The notes: generated by a model not told the origin, from the sequence alone. A DNA stretch of 35,635 nucleotides from JAVBQJ01 sp031549115 (GCA_031549115.1 JAVBQJ010000091.1:1-35635); one strand, 5' to 3'. Counted from the first letter of the stretch, positions 15,432 to 22,348 are shown. Numbers and translations are program-made.

Positions 15432-16619
15432 ATGGAAAAACTTATTTTAAAACCGGGCCGGGAAAAATCGGTCAAACGCCATCATCCATGGATATTTTCC
15501 GGTGCGATCGCCCAGATTACCGGAGCGCCGGAACCGGGCAGCGTGCTTGGCGTCTTTTCCAGCCGCGGCGAAGCGCTCGGCCTGGCGGCGTGGTCACCGT
15601 CTTCGCAGCTGACCGGCCGCTTCTGGAGCTTCGATCCGGAGGAGAGTATCGACGCGGCGTTTTTCCGGCGGCGCCTGGCCGGGGCGGTTGCCTACCGGAA
15701 AGCGCTCGGGCTTCCCGAAAAGGGAGGCGGCTGCCGTCTGGTATCGTCCGAGGCGGACGGGTTGCCGGGGCTGATCGTCGATGTTTACGATGAATGGCTG
15801 GTGGTGCAATTTCTGGCTGCCGGGATGGAGTATTTCCGGGACACGGTACTGCGGGAGCTGCAGGCGCTGTGGCCGGCGCGCGGCATTTACGAGCGCAGCG
15901 ATGTCGATGTCCGGCGGCGGGAAAATCTGCCGGAGGCGAAAGGGGTCATTGCGGGCGGGGAGCCGCCGGAGTTGATTCCGATTTGCGAGCACGGTTTGCA
16001 GTTTCTGGTGGACGTGACGCACGGGCACAAAACCGGCTTTTATTTTGACCAGCGCGACAATCGCCGCGCCGTGGCGGCCGGAACGGCCGGAGGCGAAGTG
16101 CTGAACCTCTTTTCCTATACCGGCGGCTTCGGCGTGGCGGCGCTGGCTGCCGGAGCGGGGCATGTGGTGAATGTCGATTCCAGTGCGCCGGCGCTGCGGC
16201 TGGCGGTGCGCAACATGGAAACCAACGGCGTGGCGCCGGAGCGTTACGAAAACATGCAGGCCGATGCGTTCGAGGCGTTGCGCCGGTTGCGGCGGGAAGG
16301 GCGTAAATTCGATGCGGTGGTGCTGGATCCGCCCAAATTCGTCGATTCGGCGGGGGCGTTGATGCGCGGCTGCCGTGCTTACAAAGACATTGCGCTGTCG
16401 AGTTTTCTGCTGTTGAAGCCGGGCGGCACGCTGTTCACATTTTCATGCTCCGGGCTGCTGACGGCGGAGTTGTTTCAGAAGATCACCGCCGATGCCGCGC
16501 TGGATGCCGGAGTCGAAGCGGCGATTGTCGGGCGATTGGAACAGGCGCCCGATCATCCGACACCGTTGGCGTTTCCGGAAGCCTTTTATCTGAAGGGGCT
16601 GGAAGTGAAGGTCAGGTGA
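15432..16619 (+). CDS. rlmI: 23S rRNA (cytosine) methyltransferase RlmI-like
   Basis: 395 residues. The PUA domain is N-terminal (PGREKSVKRHHPWIFSGAI), then the family's central domain, then a class I SAM methyltransferase domain: HGHKTGFYFDQRDNR before it, SAM loop LNLFSYTGGFGVAALAAGA, DPPKF (motif IV) and the catalytic Cys in TFSCSG (motif VI). RlmI methylates C1962 of 23S rRNA; related family members differ in target, so the exact base is inferred. The ATG at 15432 has no clear Shine-Dalgarno and follows the terminator tail by 11 nt; an in-frame TGA at 15423 rules out an earlier start. Start of a plus-strand run with trmH-like and NAD kinase-like genes. Confidence 0.88.
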   Translation: MEKLILKPGREKSVKRHHPWIFSGAIAQITGAPEPGSVLGVFSSRGEALGLAAWSPSSQLTGRFWSFDPEESIDAAFFRRRLAGAVAYRKALGLPEKGGGCRLVSSEADGLPGLIVDVYDEWLVVQFLAAGMEYFRDTVLRELQALWPARGIYERSDVDVRRRENLPEAKGVIAGGEPPELIPICEHGLQFLVDVTHGHKTGFYFDQRDNRRAVAAGTAGGEVLNLFSYTGGFGVAALAAGAGHVVNVDSSAPALRLAVRNMETNGVAPERYENMQADAFEALRRLRREGRKFDAVVLDPPKFVDSAGALMRGCRAYKDIALSSFLLLKPGGTLFTFSCSGLLTAELFQKITADAALDAGVEAAIVGRLEQAPDHPTPLAFPEAFYLKGLEVKVR

Positions 16620-16622
16620 GCG

Positions 16623-17108
16623 ATGGCGGATCTGGATATCGTATTGATTCTCGACCGGTTGCGCAGTGCGCACAACACCGGCAATATTTTCCGGCTGGCG
16701 GAGGCGGTGGGGGCGCGTGGGATCATCGCGTGCGGCTACACGCCGGCGCCGCCGCACCCCAAATTGGCGAAGACCGCGATGGGGGCGGACGCGTTGGTGC
16801 CGTGCCGGGTGATGCCGGACGCGGCGACGGCGGTGCGCGCCGTGCGCGCCGAGGGGGCGGCGGAGATTCTGGCGTTGGAGTGCGTTCCCGGCAGCCCTGA
16901 AGTCTGGGAACATGAATACCGTTTCCCGCTGGCGCTGGTGATCGGCAATGAGGCGCTCGGCGTTTCCGAAGCGGCATTGGCGTTGTGCGACGGCGCGGTG
17001 CAACTGCCGATGTTCGGCGCGAAAGCTTCGATCAACGTCGGCAATGCGGTGGCGGCCTGTCTGTATGCGATCGAGGCGAAAGCGCGGAGGAAGGTGAAAG
17101 TATGTTGA
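16623..17108 (+). CDS. SpoU/TrmH-family RNA 2'-O-methyltransferase
   Basis: 161 residues, a bare SPOUT catalytic domain without the extra N-terminal RNA-binding domain of many TrmH proteins. Motif 1 is SAHNTGNIFRLAEAVGA, motif 2 is LVIGNEALGVSEAAL, and motif 3 is LPMFGAKASINVGNAVAACLY, together forming the knotted SAM site. Target RNA cannot be told from sequence. It starts 3 nt after the rlmI stop and overlaps the next gene by 7 nt, so all three are co-translated. Confidence 0.88.
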   Translation: MADLDIVLILDRLRSAHNTGNIFRLAEAVGARGIIACGYTPAPPHPKLAKTAMGADALVPCRVMPDAATAVRAVRAEGAAEILALECVPGSPEVWEHEYRFPLALVIGNEALGVSEAALALCDGAVQLPMFGAKASINVGNAVAACLYAIEAKARRKVKVC

Positions 17109-17836
17109 TTCATCTGCTGGGAAAAAATCTGGACGATATCCGGCCGTTGCTGGCGCGTTACGGCTGGCGGGAAGCCGCCGGAAGCGAACAGGCTGAACTG
17201 GTGGTGGCGCATGGCGGCGACGGCACGTTGCTTTCCGCCGAGTGGCACTACCCGGAAATACCGAAACTGGTGCTCCGGGATACGCGGACGGCGCCGTTGT
17301 GTCCGGAGCATTCGCACGAGCAAACGCTGGCGGATTTTGCCGCCGGGCGCCTGCAATTGCGCTATTTGCCGATGATCGACGGGATTTTTGAAGATAAGCG
17401 GGTGACCGGGATCAACGATGTTTTCGTCCACAATATGCAGCGAGGGAACGCGTTGCGTTACCGGGTCTGGATCGACGACGAGTTGTACGCGCAAGTGGTG
17501 CTGGGCGATGCGGTGGGGTTGGCGACGGTGCATGGCAGTACCGCGTATTACCGCAGCATTACGCACAGTTTATTCCGGGTGGGGTTGGGATTGGCGTTCA
17601 GCAATTCGACCGAGGTGGTGAATCACCTGGTGCTGGATACGCGTTCGGTGGTGCGGGTGCGGATTTTGCGCGGACCCGGCCTGCTGATGGCGGACAATGG
17701 ACCGTGCGCGATCGAGATTCCGGCCGATGGCGAGGTGCTGTTTCGACTGTCGGAACGGCGGGCGGCGATCTACGCGTTGGACCGGTTCATGTGCCCGGCC
17801 TGCCGCTCGTTGCGCCATCCGAAGCCGATGGATTGA
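17102..17836 (+). CDS. nadK: NAD kinase-like protein
   Basis: 244 residues. The phosphate-binding motif is GGDGTLL (~res 37-43). Further on are GINDVFVHN, matching the N-E/D motif, and the signature helix VGLATVHGSTAYYRSIT, where the usual T-P-x-G-S-T is V-H-G-S-T. The protein is short for NadK (usually 270-300), lacking part of the N-terminal domain. It would phosphorylate NAD to NADP. The ATG at 17102 was chosen because AAGGTGAAAG is just upstream and MLIHLLGKN is a typical first strand; a start at 16985 would lie within the methyltransferase gene. Substitutions in the substrate motif leave activity to be shown. Confidence 0.75.
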   Translation: MLIHLLGKNLDDIRPLLARYGWREAAGSEQAELVVAHGGDGTLLSAEWHYPEIPKLVLRDTRTAPLCPEHSHEQTLADFAAGRLQLRYLPMIDGIFEDKRVTGINDVFVHNMQRGNALRYRVWIDDELYAQVVLGDAVGLATVHGSTAYYRSITHSLFRVGLGLAFSNSTEVVNHLVLDTRSVVRVRILRGPGLLMADNGPCAIEIPADGEVLFRLSERRAAIYALDRFMCPACRSLRHPKPMD

Positions 17837-17893
17837 AAAAAGTAAAAAAAGAAAAATCAAACTGGCGAGCGGAAGCTGCCCGAGGTAGCGATG

Positions 17894-17936
17894 GTGTAGA
17901 GTGGATTGGAAGCGTGAGCGACAATCCACTCTACAC
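17894..17936. repeat. Perfect 15-bp inverted repeat upstream of coaB
   Basis: GTGTAGAGTGGATTG at 17894-17908 pairs perfectly with 17922-17936, with a 13-nt loop. No T-run follows, so it is not a standard terminator. It may be a regulatory hairpin in the leader of coaB or a small mobile repeat. A GCCGCACCGGCGGC motif at about 17954-17967 resembles the end of the dispersed repeat copy C. Confidence 0.7.
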
Positions 17937-18000
17937 ATAGAGCGGACTCTGGCGCCGCACCGGCGGCGAACAAATAACGACAGAGAAGGAGCCCAAAACA

Positions 18001-18627
18001 ATGCAGCTGTTGATTTCCGCCGGTCCGACCCGGGAAGCCATTGACGCGGTGCGCTTTCTCTCCAACCGTTCGACCGGGAAGATGGGTTATGCGCTGGCGC
18101 GCCAGGCGCTGGTGCGGGGCCACCGAGTGATTCTGGTCTCGGGCCCGGTGGCGCTGGAGGCGCCGGCCGGGGTGACATTGGTGCCGGTCGAATCGGCCCG
18201 GCAGATGGCGGAGGCGGTCACATCGCGCGCGGCGGAGTGCGATCTGGTGATCATGACCGCGGCGGTGGCGGATTACCGGCCGAAACAGACGATTTCCGGC
18301 AAGCTGAAGAAACAAGCCGGCGATCTGGTGCTGGAGCTGGAACGTACCGAAGACATCCTCGCCGGCCTCGGTGCGGTCAAACCCGCGGGGCAATGCCTGG
18401 TCGGATTTGCCGCCGAAACCGAGGCGTTGGAGCGCTATGCGCTGGATAAATTGCAGCGCAAGAATCTCGATTGGATCGTGGCCAACGACGTCAGCCGTTC
18501 GGATCGCGGTTTCGGCGCGGAAAACAACAGCGTGGTGATGTTCGCCCGCGACGGGCGCCGTGTTGAAATTCCACTGGCGTCAAAGGATGACGTCGCCCGG
18601 CGCATTCTCGAGGAGATCGGCGCATGA
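18001..18627 (+). CDS. coaB: Stand-alone phosphopantothenate-cysteine ligase (CoaB)
   Basis: 208 residues, only the synthetase half of the usual bacterial CoaBC (Dfp). It joins cysteine to 4'-phosphopantothenate in coenzyme A synthesis. Motifs: SAGPTREAIDAVRFLSNRST-GKMG at the N-terminus (nucleotide loop), MTAAVADYRP, the lysine strand SGKLKK, and IVANDVS near the C-terminus. The decarboxylase half (CoaC) is not seen in the window, so it must be elsewhere. AAGGAG lies 9-10 nt before the ATG. Its stop overlaps the ATG of the next lipoprotein gene. Confidence 0.92.
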   Translation: MQLLISAGPTREAIDAVRFLSNRSTGKMGYALARQALVRGHRVILVSGPVALEAPAGVTLVPVESARQMAEAVTSRAAECDLVIMTAAVADYRPKQTISGKLKKQAGDLVLELERTEDILAGLGAVKPAGQCLVGFAAETEALERYALDKLQRKNLDWIVANDVSRSDRGFGAENNSVVMFARDGRRVEIPLASKDDVARRILEEIGA

Positions 18628-20033
18628 ATGTCCACGGACGCTGCGCGGGAGCGGCCGCGCTCCTGGCGGCATGCCTGAGCGGCTGTCAACTGCCGGAGGG
18701 AACCGGAGCGGCGGAGCGTGCGTATGTGACGAAAACGGCGGGGACGGGATTTTTCACTCTGCCTGCCGATTACCGGGTGGGCGGGAACCCGGATGTTTCC
18801 CCTTACCCGGATGACGAACTCTGCTTCGACGGGGTTTATTCCGACTTGTGGAAACAGTATTCGCTGGAACCGTTGACCGTATTGCGCGAATGGCTGGCGC
18901 GGCGCGACATCGGGTTGGTGCTGTTGCTGTACCCCGATCCATGGGAGATCGCCGCCCGGGTGGACAAACCGGGGCACGACTTTCCGCCCGGGTGCGCGGA
19001 GTTGGCGGCACGGGAGCTGACCGCCGCCGGTTTTCAGGTGGTGGATACCACGGCGGCGATTCTTGCCGCGGCGCCGGAATACCCCCTGTGCTTCTATTAT
19101 GACCGTTGGAATGATATTCACCCCGAGTACGGCGCCGTCGAACCGGCGGCGCGTCTCCTGGCGCAGGCGTTGAAGCCGTGGCGGATTGCGCCGGAACCGG
19201 GACAGAAGTTCACGCTGGAAACGGTTCCGACGCTGGCGGAGCGCTATCATCCGGCGACCGGCGCGCGCTTGTTGACGACACATGTGCTGTTGAATGGAGC
19301 GACGCCGCCGTTGCGCGCGCCGGCTTCTCCGGTGCTGGTGATCGGCAACAGCATCTCCGCGACCCCCTATACCGGAGAATTGGCCGCACAGCTCGGCAAA
19401 GAGCTCGGCGTGATGCCGGATTACCTGCGCTGCGACGGCGACGGATTGGCGCTCGGGGTGCCGCGGCGCCTGGCGATGCGCGAACACGAATATCTGGACG
19501 GGAAAAAAGTGGTGGCGCTGGTGTTGAGCTATCCGCAGCTGTTTTACCGTTGGCAGCGGATCGACTGGGTCGAAGAGTTGGCGGCGGCGGTCGGCGATAT
19601 GGAGCCGCGGATTGCGCCGGAACAGTGGCGGTCGCGTTTGACGGAGGTGGAGACGCCGGCGGATGGCTGGGGAGTGGAATTGTCCCGGCTCTGGCGTTCG
19701 GCGGAGCGCTATACCGAAACGGAGCAACGCTTCATCGAAGACAAAGAGGCGCTTTACGGACCGCTGACATTCTTTAAAAGCTCCGGTGCCGGCTGGCGGG
19801 CCCGCTTTGCCGTCGGGGAGGTGGTTCCGGGGGCGATCTGGAAGCTGACGGTAGTGACGACGGCGCCTCCGGGATATTTGCATATTCGTGCCGGGGATTA
19901 CGAAACGGCGTTGAACGATTACGAAGAAACCTGGTACCTGCCGGCGGCGGAAACGCTGGAAATCACTGCGGATTTGCCGGAGTTGGTGATTGGTCTGGGG
20001 GAGCTGAGCATTTATGTCCCGGAAAAACCGTAA
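18624..20033 (+). CDS. Lipoprotein with AlgX/AlgJ-like SGNH-hydrolase fold
   Basis: 469 residues with a lipoprotein signal (ALLAACLSGC, Cys ~21). A central region resembles SGNH-like domains of alginate/polysaccharide O-acetyltransferases AlgX and AlgJ: IGLVLLLYPDPWE as a beta-strand/turn, YYDRWNDIHPEYGAVEPAARLLA as a D-x-x-[HW]...G...A..LA motif, and VLVIGNSISATPY in the place of the GDS block, with Asn for Asp. The usual nucleophile elbow is therefore altered (GNSIS keeps the Ser). The C-terminal ~90 residues look like a beta-sandwich. The ATGA overlap couples it to coaB, which looks fortuitous. Function uncertain; possibly surface glycan acylation. Confidence 0.6.
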   Translation: MNVHGRCAGAAALLAACLSGCQLPEGTGAAERAYVTKTAGTGFFTLPADYRVGGNPDVSPYPDDELCFDGVYSDLWKQYSLEPLTVLREWLARRDIGLVLLLYPDPWEIAARVDKPGHDFPPGCAELAARELTAAGFQVVDTTAAILAAAPEYPLCFYYDRWNDIHPEYGAVEPAARLLAQALKPWRIAPEPGQKFTLETVPTLAERYHPATGARLLTTHVLLNGATPPLRAPASPVLVIGNSISATPYTGELAAQLGKELGVMPDYLRCDGDGLALGVPRRLAMREHEYLDGKKVVALVLSYPQLFYRWQRIDWVEELAAAVGDMEPRIAPEQWRSRLTEVETPADGWGVELSRLWRSAERYTETEQRFIEDKEALYGPLTFFKSSGAGWRARFAVGEVVPGAIWKLTVVTTAPPGYLHIRAGDYETALNDYEETWYLPAAETLEITADLPELVIGLGELSIYVPEKP

Positions 20034-20070
20034 GATTGCGGGAATTTTGTCGGTTTCTGCGAAGTTGAAC

Positions 20071-20098
20071 TTGACAAACCGCCGTTCCGGAGTATATT
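20071..20098 (+). promoter_or_regulatory. Promoter of the tRNA-Glu pair
   Basis: Consensus TTGACA (20071-20076), 16-nt spacer, TATATT (20093-20098), 18 nt before the first tRNA-Glu. Confidence 0.85.
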
Positions 20099-20116
20099 AG
20101 GTATCGTTTTCCAGAC

Positions 20117-20192
20117 GTCCCTATCGTCTAGAGGCCTAGGACACCGGGTTTTCATCCCGGCAACCGGGGTTCGAATCCCCGTGGGGATGCCA
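20117..20192 (+). tRNA. tRNA-Glu (anticodon TTC), copy 1
   Basis: 76 nt with encoded CCA. Acceptor GTCCCTA pairs with the 3' TGGGGAT side, the anticodon loop is TTTTCAT with TTC at 20151-20153, and the T arm is CCGGGGTTCGAATCCCCG. Confidence 0.97.
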
Positions 20193-20243
20193 ATTTTTTT
20201 GCGGCATTTTCAGGCGTTTGGAAACGGGTATTTGGGTTGTGTT

Positions 20244-20319
20244 GTCCCTATCGTCTAGAGGCCTAGGACACCGGGTTTTCATCCCGGCAACCGGGGTTCG
20301 AATCCCCGTGGGGATGCCA
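20244..20319 (+). tRNA. tRNA-Glu (anticodon TTC), copy 2
   Basis: Identical to the copy 127 nt upstream, including CCA. No separate promoter is seen, so the pair is probably one transcript. An AT-only stem after it (20321-20341) could be a weak terminator. Confidence 0.97.
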
Positions 20320-20379
20320 GTTTTTTCTTGCCGGGAAAAAAAGAATTGTAAAAATTCGGTTAAAACGCGATTTTCCGGA

Positions 20380-20407
20380 TTGACATTGCCGAATTAGCGA
20401 TTATAGT
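20380..20407 (+). promoter_or_regulatory. Promoter of the unassigned structured RNA
   Basis: TTGACA (20380-20385), 16-nt spacer, TATAGT (20402-20407). Same 16-nt spacing as the tRNA promoters on both sides. Confidence 0.85.
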
Positions 20408-20412
20408 AGAAA

Positions 20413-20614
20413 CATAGTAAGAAACACCACGGCGGTGAAAGCCGGACCAGATGCGGGAAAAAATCCTGTGATCGACACTACGGCGGTGACAGCCGAATTG
20501 GAAATGCGGAAGAACAGTATTTCCGAATGCCGTCGGGCTCGGTATGAAACCGGACCGGCGGGCTTACCAAAGCAAACAATGCCGGCGGAGATATACACTC
20601 CGCCGGTTTTTTTT
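20413..20614 (+). ncRNA. Unassigned structured RNA with internal direct repeat, between tRNA genes
   Basis: A ~200-nt unit bounded by its own consensus promoter and a strong terminator, with no convincing ORF. Two direct repeats start at 20424 and 20475 (51 nt apart). Each contains ACAC-Y-ACGGCGGTGA and a small hairpin CGGC-GGTGAMA-GCCG, and a diverged third form (CGGTATGAAACCGG) lies near 20540-20555. Other stems: GCGGGA/TCCTGT at 20452, GGAAAT/ATTTCC at 20500-20525, and CCGTCGG/CCGGCGG at ~20529-20560. It is not recognised as 6S, SRP, tmRNA, RNase P or a known riboswitch, and no CDS follows it directly, so it is unlikely to be a leader. Confidence 0.72.
20582..20614 (+). terminator. Intrinsic terminator of the structured RNA
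   Basis: Nine-bp stem CCGGCGGAG / CTCCGCCGG, loop ATATACA, then T8. Confidence 0.93.
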
Positions 20615-20668
20615 ATGTGCAAAATTGCGGCGGCGGTTAAAAACCCCTGAAAAAATCCGGTTTTGAGC

Positions 20669-20696
20669 TTGACATTCCGTGAAGTTGCGATATATT
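20669..20696 (+). promoter_or_regulatory. Promoter of tRNA-Tyr
   Basis: TTGACA (20669-20674), 16-nt spacer, TATATT (20691-20696), 19 nt before the tRNA. Confidence 0.85.
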
Positions 20697-20715
20697 GAAA
20701 GCATGGTAAAACGCT

Positions 20716-20800
20716 GGTGGGGTTCCCGAGCGGCCAAAGGGGGCAGACTGTAAATCTGCTGGTTACACCTTCGATGGTTCGAATCCATCTCCCACCACCA
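20716..20800 (+). tRNA. tRNA-Tyr (anticodon GTA)
   Basis: 85 nt with encoded CCA and the long variable arm of tRNA-Tyr. Acceptor GGTGGGG pairs with TCCCACC; anticodon GTA at 20750-20752 in loop CTGTAAA. Its 3' 64 nt are duplicated at 29353-29416, so it is the integration target of the adjacent island. Confidence 0.97.
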
Positions 20801-20820
20801 TTTACAAATCAAGGACTTAC
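20737..20820 (+). other. Left attachment site (attL) in tRNA-Tyr
   Basis: The 64 nt at 20737-20800 are identical to 29353-29416. After one mismatch, 19 more nt (20802-20820) match 29418-29436. The duplicated block runs from the anticodon stem through CCA into the terminator's left arm, and the complete tRNA is kept on this side. Confidence 0.93.
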
Positions 20821-20849
20821 GGCACAAAACCCGCAAGTCCTATTTTTTT
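20812..20849 (+). terminator. tRNA-Tyr terminator rebuilt across attL
   Basis: Stem AGGACTT / AAGTCCT with an inner CGG/CCG pair, then ATTTTTTT. The left arm lies in the att repeat, while the right arm is element DNA, so the island supplies a new terminator for the tRNA. Confidence 0.65.
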
Positions 20850-20895
20850 GCCGTATTTCCACGTTTGAGCTTGTGATTCTTCATGATTCCTCGAA

Positions 20896-21035
20896 TAAGT
20901 GGATAAAAAGCGGATAAATATTTTGGGCCATTCGGAGCGTTTACAGCCTCAAAAACATTTGAAGACAATTGCCCATACAATGTCGGCACCCGGAATAAGT
21001 GGATAAAAAGCCGGAATAAGTGGATAAAAAAGCCG
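20896..21035 (+). repeat. Direct repeats near attL, candidate integrase arm sites
   Basis: Three copies of TAAGTGGATAAAAA, at 20896, 20997 and 21018. The first continues AGCGGATAAA to 20918 and is identical over 23 nt to 29314-29336 near attR. Such repeats just inside both element ends are typical arm-type binding sites of tyrosine integrases. Confidence 0.75.
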
Positions 21036-21084
21036 CTCCGGATTGGGACGGCTCATGAGTTTGTGTCGGAATTGGGTTATTGAA

Positions 21085-21684
21085 CTATGCTTTTGCGTGT
21101 TCTTTCTCGTATCTTGTAAGTTGGACGCTTTCTTGTTCTTCTCTGAAAAGGGCCCTGCGAACGATGTCCAACAAAAACAGTTGGGCGTGTAAGTGGCAAC
21201 CGGCGGGGCTTGTGTCTTGTTCCCGTGTCAATGGGGAATAGTCGGTGAAGTCCGCCGGATTCACTTCCTGGTGGTGCAAGCAAAATTCCGCAATTGCGAT
21301 TTTCCAACGTTCCACTGGGTCTTGCGTCGGATCGGGTTCAAACATTTCATGGTCAAAGCTATATTGTGCGCTCCATTGCCACTCGTTCAAAATCTCCTCG
21401 TAAAGGGCCGCTGGAGCGACTTTGCATTTTGGACGTTCGTCCCGGGTTTCTCTCTTTTGTTCAATGGCGGGGCGTTTCCGGACTTTTGTGGAGCGGTGCC
21501 GTTCCGAAGTGCCGTTTCTTTCCACATTTGCAGCCATTCTGACGGGCTTTGGCCGGTTTTCCGTGTCCGAGTGAGGGTTGACCGTTTCTCGGCCTTCAGC
21601 GGCTCCGGAATGCGGGATGACGGCATTTGCGCTTCCAGATTGCATTCCGGCGGCCTGGGTGGAACTGGTGAGGTTCGCTTTCAT
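21085..21684 (-). CDS. Hypothetical element protein, 199 aa
   Basis: No family recognised. The N-terminal ~95 residues are polar and low-complexity, rich in Ser, Arg, Pro and Asn, likely disordered and basic. The C-terminal ~100 residues look folded and helical (LYEEILNEWQWSAQYSFDHEMF, ERWKIAIAEFCLHHQEV, LHAQLFLLDIVRRALF). The ATG has GGGGAG about 10 nt upstream. It is the leftmost gene of element 1, nearest attL, a usual place for accessory cargo. The helical domain plus basic tail could bind nucleic acid or a phage protein, but nothing shows this. Confidence 0.7.
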   Translation of the reverse strand: MKANLTSSTQAAGMQSGSANAVIPHSGAAEGRETVNPHSDTENRPKPVRMAANVERNGTSERHRSTKVRKRPAIEQKRETRDERPKCKVAPAALYEEILNEWQWSAQYSFDHEMFEPDPTQDPVERWKIAIAEFCLHHQEVNPADFTDYSPLTREQDTSPAGCHLHAQLFLLDIVRRALFREEQESVQLTRYEKEHAKA

Positions 21685-21803
21685 GGGCTATTGCTCCCTT
21701 GCCCCTTGACGAAAAAGCCGTTTTGCGGTCGGTGGCAATACACCTCGCAGGACGGCACCACCCGTTACCCTGCTTCACGCAAAACGGCAAATCATCAAGG
21801 CAT

Positions 21804-21876
21804 AAAAAAAGTTTCTCGGTCACGCCTCGGAGTTGGTGCTCCTGAAACAATCGGCGGCTCCGGTATTGCCCAGAGC
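21804..21876 (-). ncRNA. Small RNA of the element 1 cluster, minus strand
   Basis: From the promoter at 21883-21911 to the T7 run (21810-21804 on the minus strand) about 70 nt would be made. It contains the hairpin GGAG-CACCAA-CTCC and a closing GTTTC/GAAAC stem just before the T-run. No ORF with a ribosome binding site is seen. Confidence 0.55.
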
Positions 21877-21882
21877 ATTGAG

Positions 21883-21911
21883 AATATACCACGTGTTCCG
21901 GTGCATGTCAA
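21883..21911 (-). promoter_or_regulatory. Promoter of the minus-strand small RNA
   Basis: TTGACA (21911-21906), 17-nt spacer, TATATT (21888-21883). The spacer contains CCGGAACACGTGG, resembling the CCGG...GTGG spacer of the plus-strand promoters in this cluster. Confidence 0.75.
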
Positions 21912-21989
21912 TCCCGGATCGGAGCTTTTCTTGGATATCGGATAAGGTCGCCTCCAGCGGCCCGTTTCGGCGAATGTTCGATTTCGTTC

Positions 21990-22018
21990 TTGACAGCTGG
22001 GGAATCTTGGAATATAAT
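21990..22018 (+). promoter_or_regulatory. Small-RNA cluster promoter 1
   Basis: TTGACA (21990-21995), 17-nt spacer, TATAAT (22013-22018): full consensus. It is preceded by TTCGATTTCGTTC, shared with promoters 2 and 3. Confidence 0.88.
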
Positions 22019-22024
22019 AACACT

Positions 22025-22123
22025 TGGCAAGGGTATATTTCTGGACATCTCCGGGTTGGCTCCCGGGCCGTCGAAAGACTGTCGAGCAGAAGTGGCTACT
22101 GTTTCCAACGTTATGCCCTTGCC
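22025..22123 (+). ncRNA. Structured RNA family member 1 of element 1
   Basis: A closing stem pairs 22026-22037 with 22112-22123 (GGCAAGGG/CCCTTGCC plus four pairs, one G-U). Inside, in order: hairpin CCGGG-TTGGCT-CCCGG, tetraloop hairpin GTC-GAAA-GAC, and a small AGT-GGCT-ACT stem. Member 3 has the same inner order with a different but still complementary closing stem, so the structure is conserved rather than the sequence. No T-run follows; the 3' end is unknown. Confidence 0.7.
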
Positions 22124-22154
22124 TCTTATATGCTTCGGATATTCGGTTTCGCTC

Positions 22155-22183
22155 TTGACATCCGAATCGTTTGGTGGTATAAT
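22155..22183 (+). promoter_or_regulatory. Small-RNA cluster promoter 2
   Basis: TTGACA (22155-22160), 17-nt spacer TCCGAATCGTTTGGTGG, TATAAT (22178-22183), preceded by TTCGGTTTCGCTC. Confidence 0.88.
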
Positions 22184-22189
22184 AGAATC

Positions 22190-22259
22190 CGAGGCATTGC
22201 TGAGGCGGCCAGAGTCTTCGGACAGTAACCGTGGGTCCGGCAATGCCTCGACTTTTTTT
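22190..22259 (+). ncRNA. Small RNA 2 of the cluster (terminator-type stem)
   Basis: Perfect 11-bp closing stem CGAGGCATTGC (22190-22200) / GCAATGCCTCG (22240-22250), 39-nt interior, then T7 at 22253-22259. It would be a ~70-nt RNA. The interior contains AGTCTTCGGAC, which could pair with the GTCGAAAGAC loop region of members 1 and 3 (about 8 pairs with one bulge). Confidence 0.65.
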
Positions 22260-22348
22260 ATCCTGCCGAAGTGTTTGGTCTCCATCCGCGTGTTGTAGGC
22301 GCTTCCGCTTTCGAATCACACCTGGAAGCAGAATATTCGATTTCGTTC

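Noticed and set aside
18435..19883. 482-aa minus-strand ORF opposite the SGNH-like lipoprotein
   Set aside because: Composition is Arg/His-rich antisense type; the plus frame has a lipobox and an ATGA coupling to coaB.
20413..20614. 6S RNA, T-box leader or known riboswitch
   Set aside because: The ends do not pair into a 6S closing stem, no T-box sequence (TGGNACCGCG type) is present, and no gene follows for a riboswitch to control before the tRNA-Tyr promoter.
20401..20650. ORFs on both strands across the orphan RNA
   Set aside because: They begin at or before the promoter elements, lack ribosome binding sites and cross the terminator hairpin.
20896..21035. CRISPR array
   Set aside because: Repeats are only 14-23 nt, irregularly spaced, few, and match a copy at the other element end; no cas genes.
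21193..21945. 250-aa plus-strand ORF in element 1
   Set aside because: Antisense to the 199-aa gene, which has a good ribosome binding site, and it runs into the small-RNA promoters.
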